Shown: positions 1 to 9,327 of the stretch, piece by piece
How positions within the stretch are numbered: position 1 is the first letter of the stretch
How the letters are laid out: every line of letters begins with the position of its first letter
From: Actinomyces radicidentis
GTDB lineage: Bacteria > Actinomycetota > Actinomycetes > Actinomycetales > Actinomycetaceae
Direction of reading: 5' to 3'
NCBI RefSeq assembly: GCF_001553565.1
Contig: NZ_CP014228.1
Span: 2,294,001 to 2,358,000 of the forward strand
Length of the DNA: 64,000 nt
Notes under the pieces: generated by a model
What the model was told of the DNA's origin: nothing
Databases searched by the model: none
Seen by the model: only the letters and a program-made list of their open reading frames with translations
Program-made: the position numbers and the translations under genes

Positions 1-2375
1 CGCAGCTCGGACCAGGAGGTCACGGACCACACGGAGGCTCGCACGCCCCACTCCTCGGACAGGAGGCGCTGAGCCTCGAGGACCCACGGGACACCGACGC
101 CGGAAGCCATGAGCTGGACCTCGGGGCCGTCGCCGGCGGGGGCGTCGGCGATCTTGTGGATGCCCTTGAGGATGCCCTCGACGTCGACGCCCTCCGGCTC
201 GGCCGGCTGGACCATCGGCTCGTTGTACACCGTGAGGTAGTACATCTTGTTGCGGTCGCGGCCCGAGTCGGGGCCGTACCAGCGCTCGAGGGCGTCGCGC
301 ACGATGTGCCGGATCTCGTAGGCGTAGCACGGGTCGTAGGACACGAAGGCGTCGTTCGTCCAGGCGATGAGCGGCGAGTGGCCGTCCATGTGCTGGGTGC
401 CCTCACCGGTGAGCGTCGTGCGGCCGGCGGTGGCCCCGATGACGAAGCCGCGCGCCAGCTGGTCGCCCGCGGCCCAGAACTGGTCGCCGGTGCGCTGGAA
501 GCCGAACATCGAGTAGAAGATGTAGACGGGGACCATCGGCACGCCGTGGGTCGCGTAGCTGGTGCCGACGACCTGGAACGCCGAGGCCGAGCCGGCCTCG
601 TTGATGCCGGTGTGCATGACCTGGCCGGAGGTGGACTCGCGGTAGGAGAGCATCATCTCGGCGTCGACCGGCGTGTAGTTCTGGCCGAGCGTGTTGAAGA
701 TCTTCTTCGTCGGGAAGAGGGACTCCAGGCCGAAGGTGCGCGACTCGTCGGGGACGATCGGCACGAAGCGACGGCCGATCTTCTTGTCCTTGATGAGCTC
801 CTTGAGGAGCTGGACGAAGGCCATCGTCGAGGCGACCTCGCGCTTGCCGGAGCCGCCCTTGAGGACGTCGTAGGTCTTGTCCCCGGGGAGCTCGAGCTCG
901 TTGCCGACGTCGCGGCGCTCGGGCAGGAAGCCACCGAGCTGCTTGCGGCGCTCGAGCATGTAGAGCAGGGCCGGGTCGTCGTCCGCCGGCTTGTAGTACG
1001 GCGGGTTGTACGGGTCGGCCTCGAGCTGCTCGTCCGTGAAGGGGATGTGCAGGCGGTCGCGCAGGCCCTTGAGGTCGTCCAGCTTGAGCTTCTTCATCTG
1101 GTGCGTGCCGTTGCGGCCGGCGAAGTGCGAGCCGAGCAGGTAGCCCTTGACGGTCTGCGCGAGGATGACCGTCGGCTGGCCCTTGTGCTCCATGGCGGCC
1201 TTGTAGGCGGCGTACATCTTGCGGTAGTCGTTGCCGCCGCGCTGGAGGGCCCAGATCTCCTCGTCGGTCCAGTCCTTGACGAGGGCGGCCGTGCGCGGGT
1301 CCTTGTTGAAGAAGTGCTCGCGGACGTAGGCGCCGTCGTTGGCCTTCATGGTCTGGTAGTCGCCGTCGAGCGTCTCCATCATGAGGTGCTCGAGGGCGTG
1401 GTCCTTGTCGGCGGCGAGGAGCCGGTCCCAGCCGCGGCCCCACATCACCTTGATGACGTTCCAGCCGGCGCCCTTGAACGAGGCCTCGAGCTCCTGGACG
1501 ATCTTGCCGTTGCCGCGGACCGGGCCGTCGAGGCGCTGCAGGTTGCAGTTGACGACGAAGGTCAGGTTGTCGAGCTGCTGGCTCGCGGCGAGCTGCAGCA
1601 TGCCGCGGGACTCGGGCTCGTCCATCTCGCCGTCGCCGAGGAAGGCCCAGGTGTGCTGCTGGGAGGTGTCCTTGAGGCCGGCGCCCTGGAGGTAGCGGTC
1701 GAACCAGGCCTGGTAGATGGCCTCCGAGGGGCCGAGACCCATGGAGACGGTGGGGTACTCCCAGAAGTCCTCCATGCGGCGCGGGTGCGGGTAGGAGGGC
1801 AGGCCGCGGCCGCCGGTGGCGGCGGGGTGGGAGTACTCCTGGCGGAAGCCGTCGAGGTCGTCCTCGGTGAGGCGGCCCTCGATGAAGGCGCGGGCGTAGT
1901 TGCCGGGGGAGGAGTGGCCCTGGAAGAAGACGTGGTCGCCGCCGCCCGGGTGGTCCTTGCCGCGGAAGAAGTGGTTGAGGCCGACCTCGTACATGGTCGC
2001 GGTGGACGCGTAGGAGGAGATGTGGCCGCCGACGCCGATGCCGGGGCGCTGGGCGCGGGTGACCATGACGGCGGCGTTCCAGCGGAGCCACCGGCGGTAG
2101 GTGCGCTCGATGTCCTCGTCACCGGGGAAGTAGGGCTCGTCCTCGACGTTGATCGTGTTGACGTACGGGGTGGTCGTCTGGGCCGGGAGCGTGACGTTCT
2201 TCTTGCGGGCCTCGGCGAGCATCGACAGGAGGATGAAGCGGGCGCGGGGGCCGCCCTTCTCCTGGATGAGCGCGTCGAGGGAGTCGTGCCACTCCTTGGT
2301 CTCCTCGGGGTCGTTGTCGTCGACCTTGGTCAGGAGGCCGTCGATGAGCGGCGCGGAGTCGCTGGTGGGGCTCAC
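1..2375 (-). CDS. aceE: pyruvate dehydrogenase E1 component, homodimeric type (3'-truncated)
   Basis: E1 of the pyruvate dehydrogenase complex: decarboxylates pyruvate on thiamine diphosphate and passes the acetyl group to lipoyl-E2. About 791 residues are visible; the family is usually about 890-920 residues, so the C-terminus lies beyond base 1. The reading frame is open to the window edge. Recognisable parts are the N-terminal segment with [11 protein letters not shown] near residue 110, the thiamine-diphosphate/Mg motif [10 protein letters not shown] near residue 240, and the transketolase-like central domain ([20 protein letters not shown]). The GTG start at 2375 is chosen because a GAAGAAGGAA Shine-Dalgarno-like stretch precedes it and the protein begins as AceE proteins do. 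It diverges from the DUF3052 gene, a common actinobacterial arrangement. A possible -10 (TAGATT, 2483-2488 on the minus strand) lies about 110 nt upstream. Confidence 0.97.
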   Translation of the reverse strand, partial: MSPTSDSAPLIDGLLTKVDDNDPEETKEWHDSLDALIQEKGGPRARFILLSMLAEARKKNVTLPAQTTTPYVNTINVEDEPYFPGDEDIERTYRRWLRWNAAVMVTRAQRPGIGVGGHISSYASTATMYEVGLNHFFRGKDHPGGGDHVFFQGHSSPGNYARAFIEGRLTEDDLDGFRQEYSHPAATGGRGLPSYPHPRRMEDFWEYPTVSMGLGPSEAIYQAWFDRYLQGAGLKDTSQQHTWAFLGDGEMDEPESRGMLQLAASQQLDNLTFVVNCNLQRLDGPVRGNGKIVQELEASFKGAGWNVIKVMWGRGWDRLLAADKDHALEHLMMETLDGDYQTMKANDGAYVREHFFNKDPRTAALVKDWTDEEIWALQRGGNDYRKMYAAYKAAMEHKGQPTVILAQTVKGYLLGSHFAGRNGTHQMKKLKLDDLKGLRDRLHIPFTDEQLEADPYNPPYYKPADDDPALLYMLERRKQLGGFLPERRDVGNELELPGDKTYDVLKGGSGKREVASTMAFVQLLKELIKDKKIGRRFVPIVPDESRTFGLESLFPTKKIFNTLGQNYTPVDAEMMLSYRESTSGQVMHTGINEAGSASAFQVVGTSYATHGVPMVPVYIFYSMFGFQRTGDQFWAAGDQLARGFVIGATAGRTTLTGEGTQHMDGHSPLIAWTNDAFVSYDPCYAYEIRHIVRDALERWYGPDSGRDRNKMYYLTVYNEPMVQPAEPEGVDVEGILKGIHKIADAPAGDGPEVQLMASGVGVPWVLEAQRLLSEEWGVRASVWSVTSWSEL

Positions 2376-2744
2376 GGATTCCTTCTTCCTCGCGTCTGTG
2401 CGGTGGTGGCCGGCGGTACCGTGACTCGTGGTCGGGCGCCGCGGCTGTGACGGGGCCGGGGCCACCGGGATCTGACCTCTCCAATCTACGGGCTCACGGG
2501 GGTCCGAGTCTCCCCCAGAGGGGCAGAAAGTCCCATTCGGCCTGTGAGGTGGGGCACCGGTCGAGGTCGGAGGTCGGCGCGCTCCGACGGCGCCCGAGGT
2601 GACGTTCGCGCGGCGGCGCGCGTGTTCGCTTGCGCTGGGAGCCCGCGGTGCGGTGGGCTAGGGTCAGCCGGTCCGCAGGGGACCGGCGCCCGCGCGGGCG
2701 CGCGGGCGGACCGGGGCGGTGCCCCCAGGGACGGAGTGGACACA
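2376..2744. promoter_or_regulatory. divergent aceE / DUF3052 intergenic region
   Basis: A 369-nt non-coding gap between divergent genes. On the plus strand TAGGGT (2659-2664) is a plausible -10 for the DUF3052 gene. On the minus strand TAGATT (2488-2483) is a plausible -10 for aceE. I see no clear -35 elements and no convincing operator. The open frames crossing it look like GC-driven shadows. Confidence 0.4.
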
Positions 2745-3149
2745 GTGACGAGCACACCGGGCGCGGCCTTCGGCTTCGCCTCCGGCCTCATCATCCAGGA
2801 GTTCGGCTACGACGACGACGTCGACGAGGCGCTGCGCTCCGCCGTGACCGCGGAGACGGGTACCGAGCTCGTCGACGAGGACTACGAGGACGTCGCGGAC
2901 TCCGCGATCGTGTGGTGGCGCGAGGACGACGGCGACGTCGACGCCCTGACCGATCTCCTCGTGGACGCCCAGGCCAACCTGGACGGCGACGGACTCATCT
3001 GGGTGCTCACCCCCAAGGCACGTACCGCCGGAGCCGTGGACGCCTTCGAGGTCGAGGAGGCGGCCCGGACCGCGGGCATGCACGCCACGTCGGCCGCCGC
3101 CATGGGCTCGTCCTGGGCGGGGACCCGCGTCGTCTCCAAGCGGCACTGA
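2745..3149 (+). CDS. DUF3052 family protein
   Basis: A 134-residue actinobacterial conserved protein of unknown function. It is acidic, with a glycine/phenylalanine-rich start (GAAFGFASGLIIQEFGYDDD), a central VWWREDDGD stretch and a C-terminal MGSSWAGTRVV, as in the DUF3052 family often found beside aceE. I start it at GTG 2745, which has a GGACGGAG ribosome-binding sequence about 8 nt away. An in-frame GTG at 2736 is too close to that site, and the longer upstream frame looks non-coding. The acidic N-terminal two-thirds suggest a soluble protein. tRNA-Val follows 39 nt downstream on the same strand. The function is unknown; a link to pyruvate dehydrogenase rests only on gene order. Confidence 0.88.
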   Translation: MTSTPGAAFGFASGLIIQEFGYDDDVDEALRSAVTAETGTELVDEDYEDVADSAIVWWREDDGDVDALTDLLVDAQANLDGDGLIWVLTPKARTAGAVDAFEVEEAARTAGMHATSAAAMGSSWAGTRVVSKRH

Positions 3150-3188
3150 CGCCACCGCGTCGCGCGCGGCGGCCGCGCGCGACGGACA

Positions 3189-3264
3189 GGACCTGTAGCT
3201 CAGCTGGTAGAGCAACGCGTTTACACCGCGTCGGTCGTCGGTTCGAACCCGGCCGGGTCCACCA
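3189..3264 (+). tRNA. tRNA-Val(TAC)
   Basis: A 76-nt cloverleaf. The acceptor stem pairs GGACCTG (3189-3195) with CGGGTCC, with one G-U pair. The D stem is GCTC/GAGC, the anticodon loop is TTTACAC between ACGCG and CGCGT, the T loop is TTCGAAC, and the 3' CCA is encoded. Anticodon TAC reads GUA and other valine codons. The gene lies just downstream of the DUF3052 gene. Confidence 0.96.
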
Positions 3265-3321
3265 CCGCTCCGCGCCCCCGGGGCCACCGATCACCCGTCG
3301 CGGCGCGCCCGCGCCGGGCGC

Positions 3322-4236
3322 TCAGGCGAGGGCCGTGCCGCGCAGGAGCGTGGTCGTAGGTCCGCCGACCCACACGGCGGGCACGCCGTCGGCACCGGCC
3401 TCGATGCCGACGCGGACGTCCCCGGAGCGGCCGAGCGCCGTCCCCTGACGGACCCGGTAGCCGCCGTCGACGATGCCCTCGCGCAGCAGCCACTGGCCCA
3501 CCGAGGCGTTCATCGACCCGCACACCGGGTCCTCCGCGACGCCGACGCCCGGGGCGAAGGTGCGCATCTCGAGATCCTGCTCTGAGCCCTCGGGGAGCGC
3601 GCCGATGACGCCGACCATGGCGTCGGGCACCGCGGTGAGGTCCGGCTCGACCGCGAGGACCTCCTCGGCGCTCGCCAGCCGCAGCACCGTCCAGCCGGGC
3701 CCGTTGTCGATCCACTGGTGGGCCAGGACCTGCTCGGGGCGCAGACCGAGCGCTGCCGTGAGGCGCTCGAGGAGCTCGGGCTCGAGCGGGCCGTCGTGGA
3801 CGGTCGGCGGGGCCTGGAAGGACAGGACGCCGTCGTCGGAGCGGCGGATCGAGATGACGCCCGCCGTCACCTCCTGGCGGATGAGCGAGGGGTCCGCGGG
3901 CGAGCCGCCGGCCTCGATCCAGGCGTGCGCGGATCCGAGGGTGGGGTGCCCGGCGAAGGGGAGCTCGCCACCGGGCGTCCAGATCCGCAGCCTGTAGTCG
4001 GCCTCGGGCGCCGTCGGCGGGAGGACGAAGGTCGTCTCCGACAGGTTCGTCCAGCGGGCGATCGCCTGCATCCGCTCGTCGGACAGGCCCTCGGCGTCGA
4101 GGACGACGGCGACCGGGTTGCCCGCGTAGGGCGCTGAGCCGAAGACGTCGACCTGGGCGAAGGGGCGCTCTCGGGGAGAGGGCGCAGCCGCGGCGCCGGA
4201 CGTGGAGGACGGTACGGTGCTCGGCGCGGTGATCAT
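3322..4236 (-). CDS. PhzF-family isomerase (phenazine biosynthesis-like)
   Basis: A 304-residue member of the PhzF / diaminopimelate-epimerase fold, with two pseudo-symmetric halves and a catalytic glutamate that moves a proton. WTNLSETTF places the expected glutamate at residue 67. AGHPTLGSAH closes the first half, and DPVCGSMNASVGQWLL is typical of the second half. No phenazine genes are nearby, so the substrate is unknown; many homologues are housekeeping enzymes. The start at 4236 (MITAPSTV) is supported by a -10-like TACCCT (4248-4243) exactly 6 nt before ATG with no Shine-Dalgarno sequence, which suggests a leaderless mRNA. The N-terminal 20 residues are low-complexity (Ala/Pro/Ser), so a slightly later start cannot be excluded. 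Confidence 0.9.
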   Translation of the reverse strand: MITAPSTVPSSTSGAAAAPSPRERPFAQVDVFGSAPYAGNPVAVVLDAEGLSDERMQAIARWTNLSETTFVLPPTAPEADYRLRIWTPGGELPFAGHPTLGSAHAWIEAGGSPADPSLIRQEVTAGVISIRRSDDGVLSFQAPPTVHDGPLEPELLERLTAALGLRPEQVLAHQWIDNGPGWTVLRLASAEEVLAVEPDLTAVPDAMVGVIGALPEGSEQDLEMRTFAPGVGVAEDPVCGSMNASVGQWLLREGIVDGGYRVRQGTALGRSGDVRVGIEAGADGVPAVWVGGPTTTLLRGTALA

Positions 4237-4406
4237 GGAGCGAGGGTAGAACGGCGAGCAGCGGGTGCTTGGGCCGCCGCGGGCGTCCCTGCGCGCGCCG
4301 GTCGGGGCGCGGCCCGGAGGTACTCCGGATGAGGGGATCGCGACGCCCGACGCGCCGCTGTGACCGGCCTCGCGCAGATGCACGGTGGCGGCATCACGCA
4401 CGCGGA

Positions 4407-4412
4407 TAGACT
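4407..4412 (+). promoter_or_regulatory. putative -10 element for the VKOR gene
   Basis: TAGACT matches the TAnnnT pattern of actinobacterial -10 elements, 65 nt upstream of the GTG start. No clear -35 element is visible. Confidence 0.35.
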
Positions 4413-4476
4413 CAGCCCGCCCTCGAACCGTCGCAGACGGCGCGAGGACGCACTCTCCACCCACTGAGGAGTCTCC

Positions 4477-5121
4477 GTGACCACCCAGGACACCACCGCA
4501 CGCGACGACGCGCCTGAGGTCGAGTCGAGCAACGCCCGCGACGTCGAGACCCTCAACCGGCGCTGGATGCTGCCCACGCTCATCGAGATGCTCGTGTGCG
4601 GCGCGATCGGCCTGACCGCCTCCTTCGTCCTGTCGATCGAGGCCTGGGAGGGCACGAGCAACGAGGCGGCCTCCTTCGCCTGTGACATCAACGCGAGCTT
4701 CTCCTGCTCGGCGGTGGCGCGCTCCTGGCAGGCGACCCTCCTCGGCTTCCCCAACGCCTTCTTCGGCATCCTCTTCGAGGCGGTCGTCCTCACCGTGACG
4801 GTGGCGCTGCTGCTCGGAGCGCGCATGCCGCGCTCCTTCATGCTCCTCATCAACGTCTTCTACACGGTGGCGATCATCTTCGCCCTGTGGCTGTTCAGCC
4901 AGTCCTTCTTCGTCATCCACGCGCTGTGCCCCTGGTGCCTCACGATCACCGTGACGACGACGCTCGTCTTCGCCGGGCTGACGCGCATCAACATCCGCAC
5001 CGGGGCCCTGCCCTCCTCCGACGGCCTGTGGGACTTCGTCTCCACCGGTCGCGACTGGTGGGTCTGGGGCGGGCTGCTCGTCCTCCTCGCGCTCGCGGTC
5101 ACCTTCAAGTACCTCGTCTGA
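4477..5121 (+). CDS. vitamin K epoxide reductase (VKOR) family membrane protein
   Basis: A 214-residue multi-pass membrane thiol oxidoreductase. In actinobacteria VKOR proteins reoxidise a DsbA-like partner that forms disulfides in exported proteins and pass the electrons to a quinone. The redox pair is Cys151-Pro-Trp-Cys154 at the end of a membrane helix. The second, loop cysteine pair is Cys69 and Cys77 (ACDINASFSC). Hydrophobic helices fall near residues 33-52, 86-113, 118-148, 155-168 and 195-213. The start is GTG 4477, preceded by GAGGAG. No DsbA-like partner gene is in the window. The gene ends facing the response regulator gene, with a hairpin between them. Confidence 0.93.
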   Translation: MTTQDTTARDDAPEVESSNARDVETLNRRWMLPTLIEMLVCGAIGLTASFVLSIEAWEGTSNEAASFACDINASFSCSAVARSWQATLLGFPNAFFGILFEAVVLTVTVALLLGARMPRSFMLLINVFYTVAIIFALWLFSQSFFVIHALCPWCLTITVTTTLVFAGLTRINIRTGALPSSDGLWDFVSTGRDWWVWGGLLVLLALAVTFKYLV

Positions 5122-5155
5122 GCCCGAGCCTGCACCGAGGCGCGATCGCCCGCTC

Positions 5156-5191
5156 GCGGCCCGTCACCCGGCCCCGCCGGTGGCGGGCCGC
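5156..5191. terminator. hairpin between convergent VKOR and response-regulator genes
   Basis: GCGGCCCG (5156-5163) pairs perfectly with CGGGCCGC (5184-5191), with a further ACC/GGT pairing inside. There is no T-run. The position between converging genes suits a bidirectional terminator. Confidence 0.5.
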
Positions 5192-5263
5192 ATCGCGTCC
5201 CGGCACGGCGACGCCCTCCGCCGGGCGGTACTTGGAGCGCGGGCGCTCGCGGCCGGACGCGTG

Positions 5264-5989
5264 TCAGCGGGCGGCCTCGGCGAGAACCTCGTCCATGGTG
5301 ACGACGCCGCTGCGCAGCGCCTCGAGGACCAGCTGGACGCGGTCACGGGCGCCGGTCTTGGCGAGCAGGTGCGAGACGTGCGTCTTGACCGTCGGCATCG
5401 AGAGCCACAGCCGGTCGCACAGCTCCTGGTTGGTCAGGCCCAGCGCGACGAGGCGGAGAACCTCCAGCTCGCGCTCGGTGAGCTCCGCCGGGGGAGCGGC
5501 CGGTCGGGAGGCGGTGTGCGAGCCGGCGGGCCGCGCCCCTGTCCCGGCCCCGGCGCCCGCCCCGGTCCTCACGGCGCTGAGAAGACGGCGCGTCGGCCCG
5601 GGCGAGATGACGGAGTCGCCCGCGCTCACGGCCCTGACCGCGGCGAGGAGCTCGGCCGGAGGCGTCGACTTCAGGAGGAAGCCCGCGGCCCCGGCCTCGA
5701 TCGCTCCGAGGACGTAACCGTCCGTGTCGAAGGTGGTGAGGATGACGACCCGGCACGTCGCGCCCGAGGCCACGAGGCGGCGCGTCACCTCGATCCCGTC
5801 CATGCCCGGCATCTGCACGTCGAGGAGGAGGACGTCGACGGGGTCGCTCGCGCAGCGCGCCAGGGCGGTCGGTCCGTCGGGCGCCTCCCAGACGACGTCG
5901 ACGTCCTCCTGCGCCCCGAGGAGCATCGACAGCCCCGCCGTGAGGAGGGGCTCGTCGTCGGTGAGTGCCACCCTGATCGTCGCGCTCAC
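5264..5989 (-). CDS. NarL/FixJ-type response regulator
   Basis: A 241-residue DNA-binding response regulator. The receiver domain (about 1-125) has the acidic pair Asp11-Asp12, phosphoacceptor Asp57 in LLLDVQMPGMDG, and the conserved Lys in GFLLKS. A GAGAGTGARPAG linker leads to a LuxR-type helix-turn-helix (ELTERELEVLRLVALGLTNQ, then MPTVKTHVSHLLAKTGARDR). The GTG start at 5989 overlaps the kinase stop codon by 4 nt (GTGA), so the pair is translationally coupled. The adjacent divergent ABC exporter is the most likely target, but this is inferred from position. Confidence 0.94.
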   Translation of the reverse strand: MSATIRVALTDDEPLLTAGLSMLLGAQEDVDVVWEAPDGPTALARCASDPVDVLLLDVQMPGMDGIEVTRRLVASGATCRVVILTTFDTDGYVLGAIEAGAAGFLLKSTPPAELLAAVRAVSAGDSVISPGPTRRLLSAVRTGAGAGAGTGARPAGSHTASRPAAPPAELTERELEVLRLVALGLTNQELCDRLWLSMPTVKTHVSHLLAKTGARDRVQLVLEALRSGVVTMDEVLAEAAR

Positions 5990-7413
5990 GCCGGATCCTC
6001 CCCAGGCGCTGCAGGAGCGGGGACGCACGCCAGGACGCGCCAGCCGCCGTCAACGGCCGGGCCGGCGTCGAGGGAGCCGCCCAGCGCCCCGACCCGCGCT
6101 CGGAGGCCCGCGAGGCCGCTGCCCTCGCGATGGGCTGAGGGCCGACCGTCCACTCCGCCGGCGCTGTTGGAGACCTCGAGGCACGCGCCGTCGCGGTTCA
6201 CGGTCAGTCGGAGGTGCAGCGCCGCGCCGGCGGCGTGGTGGAGGGCGTTCGTCGTGGCCTCGCGGGCGACCGCCACGAGGCACTCGCCGACCTGCGCGGA
6301 CGCGTCGGCGTCCTCGGCGAGCTCGAGGGCGAGGGCCACTCGGGCCCCGCCGGAGCGGAGGGCGCCGACGAGGTCGAGGAGCCCGGACACGAGGGCTCCC
6401 GGCACAGTTCCCTGGAGCGGCCCGGTGGGCTCGGTGGCGCGGGGCGCCGCGGGCTGCGTGGTGAGGGGCGCCGCGGGCCCGGTGGCGCGGGGCTCGGCCG
6501 CCCGGGGAGCCCGGGAGCCGGCGTCGTCGGTGCGCAGGACGTCGACGAGGGCGCGGACCTCGTCGACGGCGGCGCGGCTCGTCCCGCCGATGACGGCCAG
6601 CGCCGCGTCCGCCCGCTCGGGGTCGCGGGCGAGGACCGCTCGCGCACCCTCCGCCTGCATCGCGATGACGGCAAGGGAGTGCCCGACGACGTCGTGGACC
6701 TCCCGCGCGATCCGGCCGCGCTCCTCGGCCACGGCGAGCCGGGTCTCCATCTCCTGCTGCGCGCGCAGCATCGCGAGCCGCTCGGCCGCCTGCTCGCGGC
6801 GCTCGCGCGACCGACGGCGCAGCAGGCCCCCGAGCAGCGCGACCGTCATGAAGAGCCAGCTCAGCACCACCGCCTGCGCGACGACCTCCAGCGGCAGCGG
6901 CCCCGTCGCTGCCGCGGCGTCCACCGCGAGCACCGCCAGCGGACCGCCGACGTAGCCGGCGGCGAGGAGCACCCACGCCCAGGGGCGGGCCACGCGGCTG
7001 GCCGCCGTCTCGACCGCCACGAGGCAGGCGCCGAGCGCCATGATCGAGAGCGTCGTGAAGACGACTGCGTGGGCCGCGCAGACGAGCCCGAGGAGGACAA
7101 CGGCGGCACCGGGGCGCGCCCGTCGGGCGAGCACGGCCACGGCGGCCGCCAGGCCCAGGAACGCGAAGACGACGGCGTCGACGACGCCGTCCTGGCGCCC
7201 GAGGGCGATGATGCCTCCCATCGTCCCCGGAGCGCTCAGACCGCCCGCGACGAGGAGCAGGGCGGCCGTGATCGACTCGGCGCGACCCGGCAGTCCGGAC
7301 CCAGCGGTCCTGGCGGGCCCGGCCGGCCTGGCCGGTACCGCGAGCGCGGCGGGCGCGGCAGGCGCGGCTGCCGCCTCCGTTCCCGCCTCCGGGGCGCCCG
7401 CGCTCGATCTCAT
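5986..7413 (-). CDS. sensor histidine kinase (HisKA_3 / NarL-partner type)
   Basis: A 475-residue membrane sensor kinase. About five or six hydrophobic segments occupy residues 45-200. A coiled linker precedes the dimerisation/phosphotransfer helix EERGRIAREVHDVVGHS, with phospho-accepting His240. The ATPase part carries the N box (AREATTNALHHA) and G box (GSGLAGLRARV). Between them is a repetitive Ala/Pro/Thr/Arg insert (about residues 300-330) encoded by near-identical GC-rich DNA repeats; its length may vary between strains. It phosphorylates the coupled response regulator downstream. The ATG at 7413 sits 6 nt after TAGCCT (7425-7420), a likely leaderless promoter. The signal sensed is unknown; similar kinases beside ABC-2 exporters answer cell-envelope stress or peptides. 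Confidence 0.93.
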   Translation of the reverse strand: MRSSAGAPEAGTEAAAAPAAPAALAVPARPAGPARTAGSGLPGRAESITAALLLVAGGLSAPGTMGGIIALGRQDGVVDAVVFAFLGLAAAVAVLARRARPGAAVVLLGLVCAAHAVVFTTLSIMALGACLVAVETAASRVARPWAWVLLAAGYVGGPLAVLAVDAAAATGPLPLEVVAQAVVLSWLFMTVALLGGLLRRRSRERREQAAERLAMLRAQQEMETRLAVAEERGRIAREVHDVVGHSLAVIAMQAEGARAVLARDPERADAALAVIGGTSRAAVDEVRALVDVLRTDDAGSRAPRAAEPRATGPAAPLTTQPAAPRATEPTGPLQGTVPGALVSGLLDLVGALRSGGARVALALELAEDADASAQVGECLVAVAREATTNALHHAAGAALHLRLTVNRDGACLEVSNSAGGVDGRPSAHREGSGLAGLRARVGALGGSLDAGPAVDGGWRVLACVPAPAAPGEDPA

Positions 7414-7541
7414 GCCGTCAGGCTATCGACGGTCCGCGAGCGGCTCGTCATACCCCGGTATGAGCCCGCGCGGGCACGGCCCGCACCGAACCCGACCACG
7501 GGCTGACGCCCCGGCCGCGAGCGCCCGGCACCGTTGCCCCC

Positions 7542-8525
7542 ATGAACCAGCACGAACACCTCAGCGCACGGTCGGCCGCCCCCGGCGCCGGCCCGGCGGT
7601 CCGTACCCACGAGCTGACGCGGACCTTCGGGACCGGGGCACGGGTCCGCACCGTCGTCGACCGCCTCTCCCTCGACGTCCCGCGCGGCTGCGTCTACGGC
7701 TTCCTCGGACCCAACGGCGCCGGGAAGTCCACCACCATGAAGATGCTGCTCGGGCTCCTGGCCCCCACGAGCGGCGAGGTGAGCCTCCTCGGCACGCCGC
7801 TCACGCCCCGCACCCGCGGTCCCCTCATGGCTCGCACCGGCTCCATGATTGAGCAGCCGCCGGGCTACGGGCACCTCACCGGCGCCGAAAACATGCGGAT
7901 CATGCAGCGCATGCTCGGACTCTCCGACGCGCAGGTGGACCGGGCCCTCGCCCTCGTCCGCCTCACCGAGCACAAGGACAAGCTCGTCCGCGAGTACTCG
8001 CTCGGGATGAAGCAGCGCCTCGGCATCGCGCTCGCCCTGGCCCGCGACCCCGAGCTCCTCGTCCTCGACGAGCCCACCAACGGACTCGATCCCGCCGGCA
8101 TCGAGGAGGTCCGCCACCTCCTCGTCTCCCTGGCCGGCGAGGGCGTCACCGTCATGGTCTCCAGCCACCTCCTCGACGAGATCGACCGCACGGCCACCGT
8201 CCTGGGGATCCTCGCGGCCGGCCGCCTCGTCTTCCAGGGCAGCCGCGCCGAGCTCATGGCACGCTCCCTGCCCGCCGTCGAGCTCGTCACCCCGGCTCCG
8301 GAGCGCGTCGACGCCGACCTGCTCGCCGGCCTCGTGCTCCAGCCGGGGCCCGCCCCCGAGCGCATCGGCGACGGACTGCTGCTGCCCGGTCTCACGCCCG
8401 ACGCCGTCGCCGAGCTGTGCCGGCGGCTCGTCGCCGCCGACGTCCCCGTCCACGAGCTGCGCCGTCGGACGCAGAGCCTCGAGGACGTCTTCATGGACCT
8501 CACCGGCGGGGCGGGGGTGCTCTGA
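7542..8525 (+). CDS. ABC transporter ATP-binding protein (lantibiotic/antimicrobial export type)
   Basis: A 327-residue ATPase that powers the two membrane proteins encoded next. Walker A GPNGAGKS begins near residue 59. The signature is the variant YSLGMKQ near residue 158, typical of drug and lantibiotic-immunity ABC-2 exporters. Walker B is LLVLDEPTNGLDP, followed by the switch His in VSSHLLDEI. The C-terminal about 90 residues form the accessory domain seen in this subclass. It starts at ATG 7542 with no clear ribosome-binding site. The stop overlaps the next start by 1 nt (TGATG). No lantibiotic precursor or modification gene is nearby, so self-protection or resistance is more likely than production. 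Confidence 0.93.
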   Translation: MNQHEHLSARSAAPGAGPAVRTHELTRTFGTGARVRTVVDRLSLDVPRGCVYGFLGPNGAGKSTTMKMLLGLLAPTSGEVSLLGTPLTPRTRGPLMARTGSMIEQPPGYGHLTGAENMRIMQRMLGLSDAQVDRALALVRLTEHKDKLVREYSLGMKQRLGIALALARDPELLVLDEPTNGLDPAGIEEVRHLLVSLAGEGVTVMVSSHLLDEIDRTATVLGILAAGRLVFQGSRAELMARSLPAVELVTPAPERVDADLLAGLVLQPGPAPERIGDGLLLPGLTPDAVAELCRRLVAADVPVHELRRRTQSLEDVFMDLTGGAGVL

Positions 8526-9322
8526 TGACGACCGCACCCACCGCTCCCGGGCGCGCCGTCACCACGACGACGTCGGTCCGGCTCGAGCTCGCCAAGGCCC
8601 GACGCCTGCGCATCCCGCTCATCGCCGCCGCGCTGCTGCTCGTCGCCCTCGGGCTCTCCGCGCCGATCGGGACCTCGGCCCGCGCTGCGCTCACCGGCCC
8701 CGCCGACCCGTGGCCGCAGCTCCTCCTGGGGACCTCGATGGCCGCCGCCCTCGTCTCCCCGCTCCTCACCGCCGTCCTCGCCAGCCGACTCACCGACGTC
8801 GAGCACACCGGAGGGGGCTGGACCATGGCGGCCGCCTCCGGGCTGACCCCCGGCCGGCTCTGCCGGGCCAAGACCCTCGCCCTGTGCCTCCCCCTGGCGG
8901 CCGTCGTAGCCGTCCAGGTCGGAGGCGTCCTCCTCGCCTCCCGCGCGCTCGGCGCCACCGCCCCCATCAGCGCGGGTGACTGGGCCGGCTACGCCATCGC
9001 CCTCCTCGCGGTCGACGCCGTCTCCTGCGGCTGGCACGTGCTCCTCGCGGCCCGCGTGGAGAACCAGATCGTCACCGTCGGCGTCGGCTTCCTCGGCTCC
9101 TTCGCCTCCCTGTTCTGCCTCCTCATGCCGCCGTGGCTGTGCCGGCTCGTCCCGTGGGGCTACTGGGCGCTCATCGCGCCCGCCGCCCAGGACGGCGGCG
9201 CGGGCGGCGCCGCGAGCGTCGCCTACACGACCCCGCCGGTGGTCTGGGTCATGGGCTTCCTCATCATCGCGACCGCGGGCCTGCTCGCGCTCACAGCCCG
9301 ACTCGACCGGATCGAGAGGTGA
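8525..9322 (+). CDS. ABC-2 type permease (MutE/EpiE-like)
   Basis: A 265-residue integral membrane subunit with six predicted hydrophobic segments (near residues 21-42, 55-80, 100-125, 138-160, 170-195 and 228-250) and no ATPase motifs. Start ATG 8525 overlaps the ATPase stop, so the two are translationally coupled. Hydrophobicity, size and position in an ATPase-permease-permease operon fit the lantibiotic-immunity permeases (EpiE/MutE class). Sequence-level membership is an inference. The substrate is unknown. Confidence 0.85.
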   Translation: MTTAPTAPGRAVTTTTSVRLELAKARRLRIPLIAAALLLVALGLSAPIGTSARAALTGPADPWPQLLLGTSMAAALVSPLLTAVLASRLTDVEHTGGGWTMAAASGLTPGRLCRAKTLALCLPLAAVVAVQVGGVLLASRALGATAPISAGDWAGYAIALLAVDAVSCGWHVLLAARVENQIVTVGVGFLGSFASLFCLLMPPWLCRLVPWGYWALIAPAAQDGGAGGAASVAYTTPPVVWVMGFLIIATAGLLALTARLDRIER

Positions 9323-9327
9323 TCCCC

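Noticed and set aside
3322-4236. Phenazine biosynthesis
   Set aside because: A lone PhzF-like gene; no other phz genes are present, and the family is broad.
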